A program made the position numbers and the translations under genes. Shown here one piece after another: positions 1 through 5,885 of a stretch of 5,885 nt of DNA. Source of the stretch: Fibrobacter succinogenes (GTDB lineage Bacteria > Fibrobacterota > Fibrobacteria > Fibrobacterales > CADBQJ01); contig CADBQJ010000104.1 in the NCBI GenBank assembly GCA_902796785.1, positions 1 through 5,885 of the forward strand, given 5' to 3'. Within the stretch, counting starts at the first letter, position 1; each line of letters opens with the position of its first letter. The notes under the pieces are model-generated. The model did not search any database, was not told where the DNA came from, and saw only the letters and a list, made by a program, of their open reading frames with translations.

Positions 1-1
1 C

Positions 2-2671
2 AACTCCGGCGCCGAGTCGCCCCTGCTGGGCGGCGGCTCCGGGGCGAACATCACCTGCGAAAGCTTCGCGACGGGCAACGGCGACTACCGCCGCCAGATC
101 GTGGCCGTGGCGAGGCTCTGGACCGACGCGGGGCAGGCGGCCAAGAACGACCTCTCCTATCCGCTGCTCGACAAGTGGATCACGCTGAACGACATCGCGA
201 AGTTCTACTTCGGCGACGACTGCGACCCGGGCGCCCCCTGGACCGCGAACGGCGCGACGCAGGACGGCGGCCTGATGAAGCACTTCAAGCTCTCCGACGA
301 CCAGAAGCGCGCGATGTGGGAGGAGATCTCCCAGGCCTTCACCATGCAGGCGGCCCACTGGGGCGGCGGCAAGATCTCGCTGCGCTACGACTGGCTCTCC
401 AACCTCCGCATCGCCAAGCGCCACCTCGACCTCTCGCGCGGCACGGTCGGCGGCGAAGAGGCCGGGCAGTGGTGGCAGAACCGCGACGGCCAGTGCTCCG
501 GCACCGCGGACGGCCGCTCGCTCGACAAGACCTACCCCTACATGACCTTCCAGAACGCCATGCAGGACGAGGACTTCACGGTCGAGGTCTCCGCCCAGGA
601 CAACGGCGCGAACGACTGGGGCGTCGCCTCCGTCGAATGGACGCTGCAGAGCGACTGGACCCTCTTCTCCACGCAGAACGTCCAGAAGATCGGCGGCACC
701 GCGAAGGACGCCCTCTACAAGATCGTCGTCCCGAAGGCCTACATCCCCGACGAAGGCGGGCGGCTCTACGCCCGCGTGACCGACAGCTGCGGCAACTCGG
801 TGGTCTACTCCACCCCCATCAAGGGGCAGAAGCTCCCGAAGATCACGGGCGCCTACATCCTCGACACGGACGGCGACGGCAACGGCGACCGCATCGTGGT
901 CTCCACGCAGGAGGACTCCGACGTCAGCGTCAAGCTCTCCTCCGCGACCGCGCTGCGCTACTCCTGGCCCGGACCCGACGGCGCCAGGGACGGCGACGTC
1001 GGCCTGGTCCGCGCGGGCACCTTCCAGATCGACGACGGCACGCTCGCCGGCGGCGCGGTGGAAGGGCTGGGCGGCAAGGTCGAGATCGCGCTGGCCGGCG
1101 CCACGCTCAAGGCCTCGATCGCCGACTCGGTCGGCCCGGTGATCCGCTACGCGGGCATCCAGGACGACCATCCCGAGATCCTCCACGTCCTCTTCTCCGA
1201 ATCGGTGCGCGAGCTGACCGACATGACCGGCGCCTACATCCAGATCAACGGCGCGACCGCGGCGATCACGAACGTCGCGCTCGACGGCTCCACCTACAAG
1301 TTCACGCTCGCGACTCCGCTGGTCGTCTCCGAAGTGGAGAACGGCCTCGACTCGGTGCGCATCGTCCCCGGCGCCGTCCTCGACCAGGGCGGCAAGGGGG
1401 CCGCCGACAACAACCGCTACGTCAAGATCATCCTCGACAAGGGGCCGCTGCCCCTGGCCGACGACTGCTGCTCCTACCTCGACGTCGACGCCGACGGCAC
1501 GATGGACAAGATCCGCCTGAAGTTCAAGCAGCCCGCCACGGGCCGCACCGCCCCCATGACCTTCAGCTTCCGCTGGCCCGTGGACGCGCAGAACGTGCGG
1601 GTGCAGGAGTTCAAGGTTCCCAACGCCGACCTCTCCGTCTCCATGGTCGACCCCACCGTCGTGGAGATCGACGTCTCCTCCTACGGGCTGAAGAAGAACG
1701 CGACCTACTTCAACCGCGCCCAGGACAACTGGGGGCTGGCGCACCTGCTGCAGGAAAGCACGCTGGGCAACAGCGACGAGGACCTGCCGATGGCCGACAA
1801 GATGGGCCCGATCGCCGTCAGCGCGAACTACGGCGAGACGCGCGTCCCCGAACACCGGCCCGACACGCTCAACGTCTACTTCTCCGAGCCGATCGCCGCG
1901 GGAAGCGACACCCTCTTCTCCGAACGGCTCTACTGGACCAAGTCGGGCGAAGGCAACGCCGTCCGCACGCGCCACCAGTCGCCCGCGGAAAAGCGCCGCT
2001 CGCTCCAGTCGGGAACGGGGCTGCAGGTCTACTACCAGCCCGAACACTCCGAACGCCCCGGCATCGGCGACAGCCTCCGCCTGGTGTACGAAACCGACGA
2101 GGACGGCGTGATCGTCGACCCCGCCGGCAACCGCGCCCCCTCGCAGAACCCCTGGGTGATGATCGGCGGCAAGCTCCGCAGCCAGCTGGCCGGCCTCGAC
2201 GGCGTCTACGTGCTCGACGAGACGGTTCCCGACTCCGGCGTCAAGTTCTTCGACTACCAGACCGACCTCGACAGCCTGGCGAAGACCCAGGCCGGCGTCG
2301 GCTTCACCATCAGCTTCTCCGACTCCGCGTCCGACGCCGACCGCCGCACGCAGAGGTTCGGGTACGAAGTCTCCTATTTCACCAATCTCGGGAACTTCGT
2401 CTACAACGAGAAGAAGAGCTTCACCTGCGAGGACATGGAGCGGTTCGCCGACGGCACGGGCCTTCTGGCCGCCGTCTGCCGGGTCGACGGCTATCCCGCC
2501 AGCCGCAAGATCAAGGTCTGGATCCCCTGGAACTACCGCGCCGACAACGGCCGCGCGGTGGGCGCCGGGGCCTACATCCAGCAGGTGCGGCTGTGGGGCA
2601 ACCGCATGACCGGCATGGACGCCACCCGCGTCTTCGGCGTCGTCCGCAAGGGCAAGGCCGCGCGGCGCTAA
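2..2671 (+). CDS. Large modular, probably secreted Ca-loop/Ig-like/FlgD-like protein (5' end outside window)
   Basis: The reading frame is open from base 2, so the GTG at 101 is internal and only the last 889 residues are seen (numbered here from base 2). No known family is recognised over the whole length. A helical segment rich in W and K comes first (about 35-130, with RLW at 38-40). An Ig-like segment follows (about 175-270, 'VEVSAQDNG'). Two similar modules come next, each made of an acidic Ca-type loop (D288-x-D-x-D-G-x-x-D296; D494-x-D-x-D-G-x-x-D502), an ADxxGP strand (374-379; 598-603) and a Big_5/SbsA-like 'FSE' strand (398-400; 627-629). The second module ends in DPAGN (706-710). 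A cysteine pair (C809, C826) precedes the ending 'IPWN..ADNGRAVGAGAY' (from 841), which resembles FlgD Ig-like domains. Paired cysteines and Ca loops fit an exported or surface protein (inference). The next gene follows after 9 bases. Calling it a coding sequence is secure; the function is unknown. Confidence 0.88.
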   Translation, partial: NSGAESPLLGGGSGANITCESFATGNGDYRRQIVAVARLWTDAGQAAKNDLSYPLLDKWITLNDIAKFYFGDDCDPGAPWTANGATQDGGLMKHFKLSDDQKRAMWEEISQAFTMQAAHWGGGKISLRYDWLSNLRIAKRHLDLSRGTVGGEEAGQWWQNRDGQCSGTADGRSLDKTYPYMTFQNAMQDEDFTVEVSAQDNGANDWGVASVEWTLQSDWTLFSTQNVQKIGGTAKDALYKIVVPKAYIPDEGGRLYARVTDSCGNSVVYSTPIKGQKLPKITGAYILDTDGDGNGDRIVVSTQEDSDVSVKLSSATALRYSWPGPDGARDGDVGLVRAGTFQIDDGTLAGGAVEGLGGKVEIALAGATLKASIADSVGPVIRYAGIQDDHPEILHVLFSESVRELTDMTGAYIQINGATAAITNVALDGSTYKFTLATPLVVSEVENGLDSVRIVPGAVLDQGGKGAADNNRYVKIILDKGPLPLADDCCSYLDVDADGTMDKIRLKFKQPATGRTAPMTFSFRWPVDAQNVRVQEFKVPNADLSVSMVDPTVVEIDVSSYGLKKNATYFNRAQDNWGLAHLLQESTLGNSDEDLPMADKMGPIAVSANYGETRVPEHRPDTLNVYFSEPIAAGSDTLFSERLYWTKSGEGNAVRTRHQSPAEKRRSLQSGTGLQVYYQPEHSERPGIGDSLRLVYETDEDGVIVDPAGNRAPSQNPWVMIGGKLRSQLAGLDGVYVLDETVPDSGVKFFDYQTDLDSLAKTQAGVGFTISFSDSASDADRRTQRFGYEVSYFTNLGNFVYNEKKSFTCEDMERFADGTGLLAAVCRVDGYPASRKIKVWIPWNYRADNGRAVGAGAYIQQVRLWGNRMTGMDATRVFGVVRKGKAARR
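863..1411 (+). repeat. Protein module copy 1 (Ca-loop, ADxxGP, FSE, turn)
   Basis: This is a protein-level repeat, not a DNA repeat. Landmarks in order, numbered from base 2: D288-T-D-G-D-G-N-G-D296, A374-D-S-V-G-P379, F398-S-E400, then D461-Q-G-G. The spacings are 86 residues from the loop to ADxxGP, 26 to the Glu and 61 to the final Asp. The second copy starts at 1481 and a third lies in the downstream gene from 3479. The loop is typical of Ca-binding dockerin, thrombospondin-3 or EF-hand-like loops. The strand with FSE is typical of Big_5/SbsA-type Ig-like domains. Confidence 0.55.
1481..2134 (+). repeat. Protein module copy 2 (Ca-loop, ADxxGP, FSEP, DPAGN)
   Basis: Second copy of the module in the same protein. 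Landmarks: D494-V-D-A-D-G-T-M-D502, A598-D-K-M-G-P603, F627-S-E-P630 and D706-P-A-G-N710. The spacings are 104, 31 and 77 residues. It keeps the 'FSEP' and 'D..GN' forms more clearly than copy 1 and is closer in these spots to the single copy in the next gene. The identity between copies is low outside the landmarks, so the copies are old. Confidence 0.55.
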
Positions 2672-2677
2672 AGGAGG
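2671..2677 (+). promoter_or_regulatory. Strong ribosome binding site for the second secreted-protein gene
   Basis: AAGGAGG is a perfect Shine-Dalgarno core. Its first A is the last base of the TAA stop of the upstream gene. Only CCC separates it from the GTG start at 2681, a shorter gap than usual. There is no other start codon nearby that keeps the signal peptide, so GTG 2681 is preferred. The arrangement suggests that the two genes are translated from one message and may be coupled. Confidence 0.8.
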
Positions 2678-2680
2678 CCC

Positions 2681-4558
2681 GTGAAGAGGATCGCGCGAAC
2701 AATCGTCTGGACGATCTGCGGCGCGCTCTCCGTCTCCGCGGGGGAATTCTGCAACACGGCCGGCGGCGCCCTGCTGCCGCTCTACTGGAGCGACGGCTCC
2801 TTCTCCGCACGGAACCCCGTCTCCGCCGCGCTGCTGCGCCCGGGCGAATGCGCGGCGCTGGACGACGGCGGGGAGTCCCGCCTGGTGGCCTACCTGAAGG
2901 AATCCGGCGAAATCGCGGGCGAGGCCTCGCTCTACCGCGGCCTGCGCTGCGGCGACCTGGCGCTGGGCTCGTCGTCGCGCCTCTCCGTCCCCGGCGGGGC
3001 GTGGGAGACGCTGATCCGGCTCTGGGCCGGCGAAGACGCCTCGCTCGAGCGCGACCTGCGCTACGTCTGGGAGGAGTTCTCCGACGACCGCCGCGCCTCC
3101 GGCGCCGACTCGTCCGTCGAGCTCTCCGAAGGGGCGGCCCTCCTCGAACGCGAGGTGGAGCGGCTTTCGGGAAAGAGCCCCGACGCCGCCGTCTTCGCCT
3201 CCTGGCTCCGCTCGCTCGACGAAACGGCGGCCGTTCCGGACTGCGCCGCCGCGGACAGCCTCCCGAAGGTGCTGGAGTGGAGCAAGTCCCTCTCCGGGCA
3301 GGCCGGGACGGTGACGCTCCGGCTGGAGGGGTACGACCCGGTCCGCTATTCCGTGAGCCGCGCGGCCTCCGGCGCAGAGTTCGCCGCCGAGCTCTCCGGG
3401 ACCGGAAAACTGGCCGCGCGGCTGCGCATGCCGCTCGACTGGCGTCCGCTCCCGCGGTACGCGGGCGGCCGCTGGCTCGACCGCGACGGCAACGGCCGTC
3501 CCGACGGGGCCGAGCTGGTCTGGACGGGAGCCTCGGCCGACGAGGAGCCCCCGACGGTTCTCTTCCGCAAGCGGCTGCCCTCCGGCGGCGAGACCGCCTG
3601 GGCCGAGCGCAGGGCCGCGGCCCCCTCCGGCGAGGGGCTCTGGAAGATGGAATTCGACCTGCCCGACTGGGAGACCCCGCTGACGGTCTGGCCGCTTCCC
3701 CTGGAATGGAACACCGTCCGCGCCGAGGTCCGCTGGTCCGACGCGGCGACCGAGGTGAACCTGGCCGACGGCGTGGGCCCGATGCTGGGAAGCGCCCGGA
3801 CGACGAGCGGCGGCGTGCTGCTCTCCTTCACCGAACCCGTCGTCGGGCTTTCCGCGGGCGACCTCCTCTTCGGCGTCGAGGAGCGGAGCCATCCCGACGC
3901 GGAGCTGGAGCGGCTGTCCGGCGACCGCTGGCTGCTGCGCCTCTCCGAAAGCCTTCCCAGCGGGATTCCCGTCCGCGTCTCGCCCTCCTCCGCCGCGGTG
4001 GACCGCTACGGCAACCGCGTCCCGATCGCCGCGCCCTCCGTCGCGCTGACGACCGACCCCGCGCTGCTGGCCTCGCGCCCGACGCGCCTGGAGTGCGAGC
4101 ATCTCGCGAACCTGCGCGTCGAACCCGCGGTCTCCGCCTTCGGCGAGCCCTCGCTCGGCCTCGGGCGCGAGGGCGCCTCCGCCGCGTTCGACCCCGGCGA
4201 CTCCCGGCTGGAGTTCCTGGCGCGGATCCCGCTCACCTCCGCGTTCGCCGAGGCGCGCCGCCGCGAGCCCGCGTTCCGGTGGTCGCTGCGGATCTACTCG
4301 GGGCTCGGCGCCGAAGTGGCGTCGATCTCGGGCAAGGCGGACTGCTCCGTCGCCCTTCCCGGCTGCGCCCCCTCCTCCGGCGACGAGCTGCGGCTCTCGA
4401 TTCCCTGGAACCTCCGCGACGCCGCGGGGCGCACGGTGGGCTCCGAGGCCTTCGTCGTCCGGTTCGACATGATGAACGACGGCAAGTGGATGGACGAGCC
4501 GCTACAGTGCCGCGTGGGCGTCTTCCGCAACGACGGCACGGAGAACCTTGCGCGCTAG
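2681..4558 (+). CDS. Exported modular protein, divergent paralog of the upstream gene
   Basis: A 625-residue protein of unknown function. The GTG start is backed by the AAGGAGG just upstream and by an immediate signal peptide: positively charged K2-R3, a hydrophobic core about 8-18, and a likely signal peptidase I cut after V18-S-A20. A helical region (about 110-215) has R113-L-W115 and, nine residues later, D125-L-R-Y128, spaced as in the upstream protein. A Ca-type loop follows, with D267, D269, N271, D275 and E278 at EF-hand positions 1, 3, 5, 9 and 12. Then come A362-D-G-V-G-P367, the strand 'LLSFTEPV' (E385), D441-R-Y-G-N445, the cysteine pair C555/C562 and I574-P-W-N577 with 'GRTVGSEAF' (FlgD-like). 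The protein is rich in Ala, Arg and Glu and poor in Lys and Asn compared with its neighbour. The last 57 bases overlap mutY on the other strand. It probably acts in the envelope or at the surface with the upstream protein (inference). Confidence 0.87.
   Translation: MKRIARTIVWTICGALSVSAGEFCNTAGGALLPLYWSDGSFSARNPVSAALLRPGECAALDDGGESRLVAYLKESGEIAGEASLYRGLRCGDLALGSSSRLSVPGGAWETLIRLWAGEDASLERDLRYVWEEFSDDRRASGADSSVELSEGAALLEREVERLSGKSPDAAVFASWLRSLDETAAVPDCAAADSLPKVLEWSKSLSGQAGTVTLRLEGYDPVRYSVSRAASGAEFAAELSGTGKLAARLRMPLDWRPLPRYAGGRWLDRDGNGRPDGAELVWTGASADEEPPTVLFRKRLPSGGETAWAERRAAAPSGEGLWKMEFDLPDWETPLTVWPLPLEWNTVRAEVRWSDAATEVNLADGVGPMLGSARTTSGGVLLSFTEPVVGLSAGDLLFGVEERSHPDAELERLSGDRWLLRLSESLPSGIPVRVSPSSAAVDRYGNRVPIAAPSVALTTDPALLASRPTRLECEHLANLRVEPAVSAFGEPSLGLGREGASAAFDPGDSRLEFLARIPLTSAFAEARRREPAFRWSLRIYSGLGAEVASISGKADCSVALPGCAPSSGDELRLSIPWNLRDAAGRTVGSEAFVVRFDMMNDGKWMDEPLQCRVGVFRNDGTENLAR
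3479..4018 (+). repeat. Protein module copy 3 (Ca-loop, ADxxGP, FTEP, DRYGN)
   Basis: The single copy in the second gene. Landmarks: D267-R-D-G-N-G-R-P-D275, A362-D-G-V-G-P367, F383-T-E-P386 and D441-R-Y-G-N445. The spacings are 95, 23 and 56 residues, within or close to the range of the two copies in the upstream gene. The order of landmarks is the same in all three copies, which is the main evidence for common origin. Confidence 0.55.
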
Positions 4559-5581
4559 CGCGTGGTTCAGCATCCCCTCCGCCTCCTCCTCGACGACCCA
4601 GCGGCACCCTTCCGGCGCGCGGCGCGTTCCGGCGAGCTCGACCGAATAGACCGCGCCCGAGATCCGGTGGTTCGTGATGGAGTGGCGCAGCGACCCGCGC
4701 CGCTCGACCTTCGCGCCGGGCCATTCGCGCGAGACCTCCGCGGGCGAGAGGATCCCCGGGAGCGAGGGAATCTGGAAATGGTCCTTCAGCAGCCCGTCCG
4801 GATCGCGCCCGGGCAGCCGCAGCAGGATCCGCCCCTTCGACCGGACCAGGAGCCAGGTGCGGACCACGGCCTTCTCCGGCGCCTTGGCCCGGGGACGCGG
4901 GCGCTCCTGCGCGCGGCCGTCGCGCGCCGAGACGCAGGCCGCGCGCAGGGGGCACCGCCCGCACCTGGGCGCCTTCGGCGTGCAGACCAGCGCCCCGAGC
5001 TCCATCAGCGCCTCGTTCGCCAGGTTCGGGCGCGCGCAGTCGCAGAACTCCCGCGCGATCTCCCACGCCCGCGCGACGAAGGCCGCGTCGCCGGCGGCGC
5101 AGTCCCATCCCTCGGTCCGGGCGCAGATCCGGAAGACGTTCCCGTCCACGATCGCCTCGCGCATCCCGAACGCCAGGCTCAGGATCGCGCCGGCGGAATA
5201 GGGGCCGACGCCCGGCACGCGCTCCAGCTCCGCGCGGTCGCGCGGGAACTCGCCGCCGTGCCTCTCCAGGATCCGGACCGCCCCCTTTCTCAGGTTGCGC
5301 GCCCGCGCGTAGTAGCCCAGCCCGCGCCAGAGCCGCTCGACCTCGGCGTCCGTCGCCTCGGCGAGCGAACGCAGCGTGGGCAGCGCCTTCATCCAGGCCT
5401 CGAACTTCTCCACGACCGCGGCGACCTGCGTCTGCTGCAGCATCACCTCGGCGACCCACGAGCGGTAGGGGTCGCGCAGTTCGTTCCGTCTTTTGGAGGG
5501 GACGCGCCACGGAAGGTCGCGTCGGTTCCTTTCGAACCAGCGGATCAGTCCGTCGCGGCGCTCAAGCGCCCTCGAGCACAT
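4502..5581 (-). CDS. mutY: A/G-specific adenine DNA glycosylase MutY
   Basis: Base excision repair enzyme that removes adenine mispaired with 8-oxoguanine, acting on DNA in the cytoplasm. The 359 residues match the usual length of about 350. Visible marks: 'DLPWR' (22-26), 'EVMLQQTQV' with catalytic E45, 'LWRGLGYYARARNL' (84-97), the helix-hairpin-helix 'VPGVGPYSAGAI' (122-133) with catalytic D146 in 'VDGNVFRI', 'NEALMELGALVC' (189-200), and iron-sulfur cysteines C200-x6-C207-x2-C210-x5-C216. A NUDIX-like C-terminal domain (about 238-348) recognises 8-oxoguanine in this family. Here the usual FSH loop reads 'HSITNH' (300-305). The ATG at 5581 is chosen because MutY homology begins right after it. 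Extending to the ATG at 5677 would add 32 Arg/Pro/Ser-rich residues read out of frame across the neighbouring gene. The start lies 20 bases inside the upstream glycosyltransferase gene with no clear Shine-Dalgarno, which suggests translational coupling. Confidence 0.95.
   Translation of the reverse strand: MCSRALERRDGLIRWFERNRRDLPWRVPSKRRNELRDPYRSWVAEVMLQQTQVAAVVEKFEAWMKALPTLRSLAEATDAEVERLWRGLGYYARARNLRKGAVRILERHGGEFPRDRAELERVPGVGPYSAGAILSLAFGMREAIVDGNVFRICARTEGWDCAAGDAAFVARAWEIAREFCDCARPNLANEALMELGALVCTPKAPRCGRCPLRAACVSARDGRAQERPRPRAKAPEKAVVRTWLLVRSKGRILLRLPGRDPDGLLKDHFQIPSLPGILSPAEVSREWPGAKVERRGSLRHSITNHRISGAVYSVELAGTRRAPEGCRWVVEEEAEGMLNHALARKVLRAVVAEDAHAAL
4543..4568. terminator. Hairpin at the convergent gene ends, possible terminator
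   Basis: Arms GAACC (4543-4547) and GGTTC (4564-4568) enclose the perfect 12-base palindrome CGCGCTAGCGCG (4551-4562). In plus-strand RNA this gives 10 pairs, including one G-U, with a two-base UU bulge and a CUAG loop. In minus-strand RNA it gives 9 pairs with a small internal loop. The loop holds the TAG stop of the rightward gene. No run of T follows on either side, so it is not a textbook intrinsic terminator, and part of the symmetry could be chance in GC-rich coding DNA. It is the only terminator candidate between the two convergent units. Confidence 0.4.
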
Positions 5582-5885
5582 GGACGTAGAAATCCCAGAA
5601 GGCGTTGGCGGAGTTGTCCAGCGTGTACTGGCGGGAGCGGGCGACGGCCGCCTCGGAGAACGCCTTCGAGCGTCCATCCTTGACGGCGGCGTAGGCCTCT
5701 TCGAGCGCGGCCACCCAGGCGTCGCCGTCCTTGAAGGGGACGATCTTCCCGCACTTCCCGTCCTCCACGATGTCGCGGGGGCCGCCCATGTCCGAGACGA
5801 TGGCCGGGGTTCCGCAGGCCAGGCTCTCCACCACGACGTTCCCGAAGGTGTCGGTGCCGCTGGGGAAGAGGAACCAGTCCGCCTG
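5562..5885 (-). CDS. GT-B glycosyltransferase, GT4-like (C-terminal end; start outside window)
   Basis: The frame is open to the window edge, so only the last 107 residues are present (numbered from base 5885). 'FLFPSGTDTFGNVVVE' followed by 'SLACGTPAIVSDMGGPRD' is the sugar-nucleotide binding region of glycosyltransferase group 1 (GT4-type) enzymes. The usual E-x7-E is here D12-x7-E20, as in many members with a 'DTFGNVV.E' signature. The ending 'GKIVPFKDGDAWVAALEEAY' and the final helices ('AFWDFY') are also typical. The family moves a sugar from a nucleotide donor to a lipid, glycan or other acceptor in the cytoplasm or at the inner membrane. The acceptor cannot be told from this fragment. 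Its TGA stop lies 20 bases downstream of the mutY start, so the two genes very likely share a message, with no evident functional link. Confidence 0.9.
   Translation of the reverse strand, partial: QADWFLFPSGTDTFGNVVVESLACGTPAIVSDMGGPRDIVEDGKCGKIVPFKDGDAWVAALEEAYAAVKDGRSKAFSEAAVARSRQYTLDNSANAFWDFYVHVLEGA

Noticed and set aside
101..103. GTG at 101 as the start of the first gene.
   Set aside because: The frame is open to base 2 with compatible composition, there is no Shine-Dalgarno or signal peptide at 101, and the protein looks exported, so the true start is most likely outside the window.
863..898. Dockerin domain of a cellulosome.
   Set aside because: Only single acidic loops are seen, about 200 residues apart, without the paired loops and helices of a dockerin.
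2600..2671. Standard type IX secretion C-terminal signal.
   Set aside because: The FlgD-like piece is suggestive, but the tail lacks the usual short Lys-rich motif and strand pattern, so I do not claim it.
175..4677. A 1,500-codon open frame on the plus strand running through both secreted-protein genes and into the antisense of mutY.
   Set aside because: Its product is almost entirely Arg, Pro, Gly, Ala and Leu with no domain. It ignores the ribosome binding site and signal peptide of the real genes. Long stop-free wrong frames are expected at this G+C.
5582..5677. An N-terminal extension of MutY to the ATG at 5677.
   Set aside because: The added 32 residues are Arg/Pro/Ser/Thr-rich, typical of an out-of-frame reading of the glycosyltransferase gene. 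MutY homology begins right after the ATG at 5581.
4562..5683. A 373-codon plus-strand frame opposite mutY.
   Set aside because: Arg/Pro-rich shadow of a clearly identified MutY; no ribosome binding site or recognisable motif.
5832..5834. GTG at 5834 as the start of a short glycosyltransferase-like gene.
   Set aside because: It would cut the DTFGNVVVE motif in half, and the frame is open and homologous up to the window edge.

Overview
The window is about 70% G+C by eye and fully packed with genes. Two genes run rightward and two run leftward, and they meet tail to tail near base 4,530. No stretch without a gene exceeds 10 bases, and I see no RNA gene, CRISPR array, insertion sequence or phage gene. 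The rightward pair are large, lineage-specific secreted proteins built from Ca-loop, Ig-like and FlgD-like pieces. This architecture resembles that of the Fibrobacterota and related gliding or surface-protein-rich Gram-negative phyla. That placement is a guess from protein style only, because the G+C is well above that of cultured Fibrobacter.

Bases 2-2671 (+) hold the C-terminal 889 residues of a multidomain, probably exported protein whose start lies outside the window. A ribosome binding site overlapping its stop codon (2671-2677) leads into the second gene, 2681-4558 (+). This is a 625-residue protein with a signal peptide. The two proteins are very different in sequence, but they share a series of landmarks in the same order: an RLW-x9-DLxY segment, an acidic Ca-loop, an 'ADxxGP' strand, an F-S/T-E strand, a D-x-x-G(N) turn, a cysteine pair and an 'IPWN...GR.VG' FlgD-like ending. 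The first protein has two copies of the Ca-loop to D-x-x-G(N) module and the second has one. I read them as ancient paralogs in one operon, working at the cell surface or in the envelope. Neither function can be named from sequence.

On the minus strand, 5562-5885 is the C-terminal end of a GT-B fold glycosyltransferase (GT4-like, DTFGNVVVE motif). It overlaps by 20 bases the start of mutY (4502-5581), an A/G-specific adenine glycosylase with the catalytic Glu and Asp, the helix-hairpin-helix and the four iron-sulfur cysteines all present. The two probably form a translationally coupled pair.

The most unusual spot is the convergent junction. The secreted-protein gene and mutY overlap by 57 bases with their codons exactly in register, so each gene's TAG stop is the complement of a CTA leucine codon in the other. 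A 26-base hairpin with a perfect 12-base palindrome at its core sits on one of these stops and could end transcription there. Apart from this junction and the paired modular proteins, I see no convincing new defence, mobile or regulatory system.
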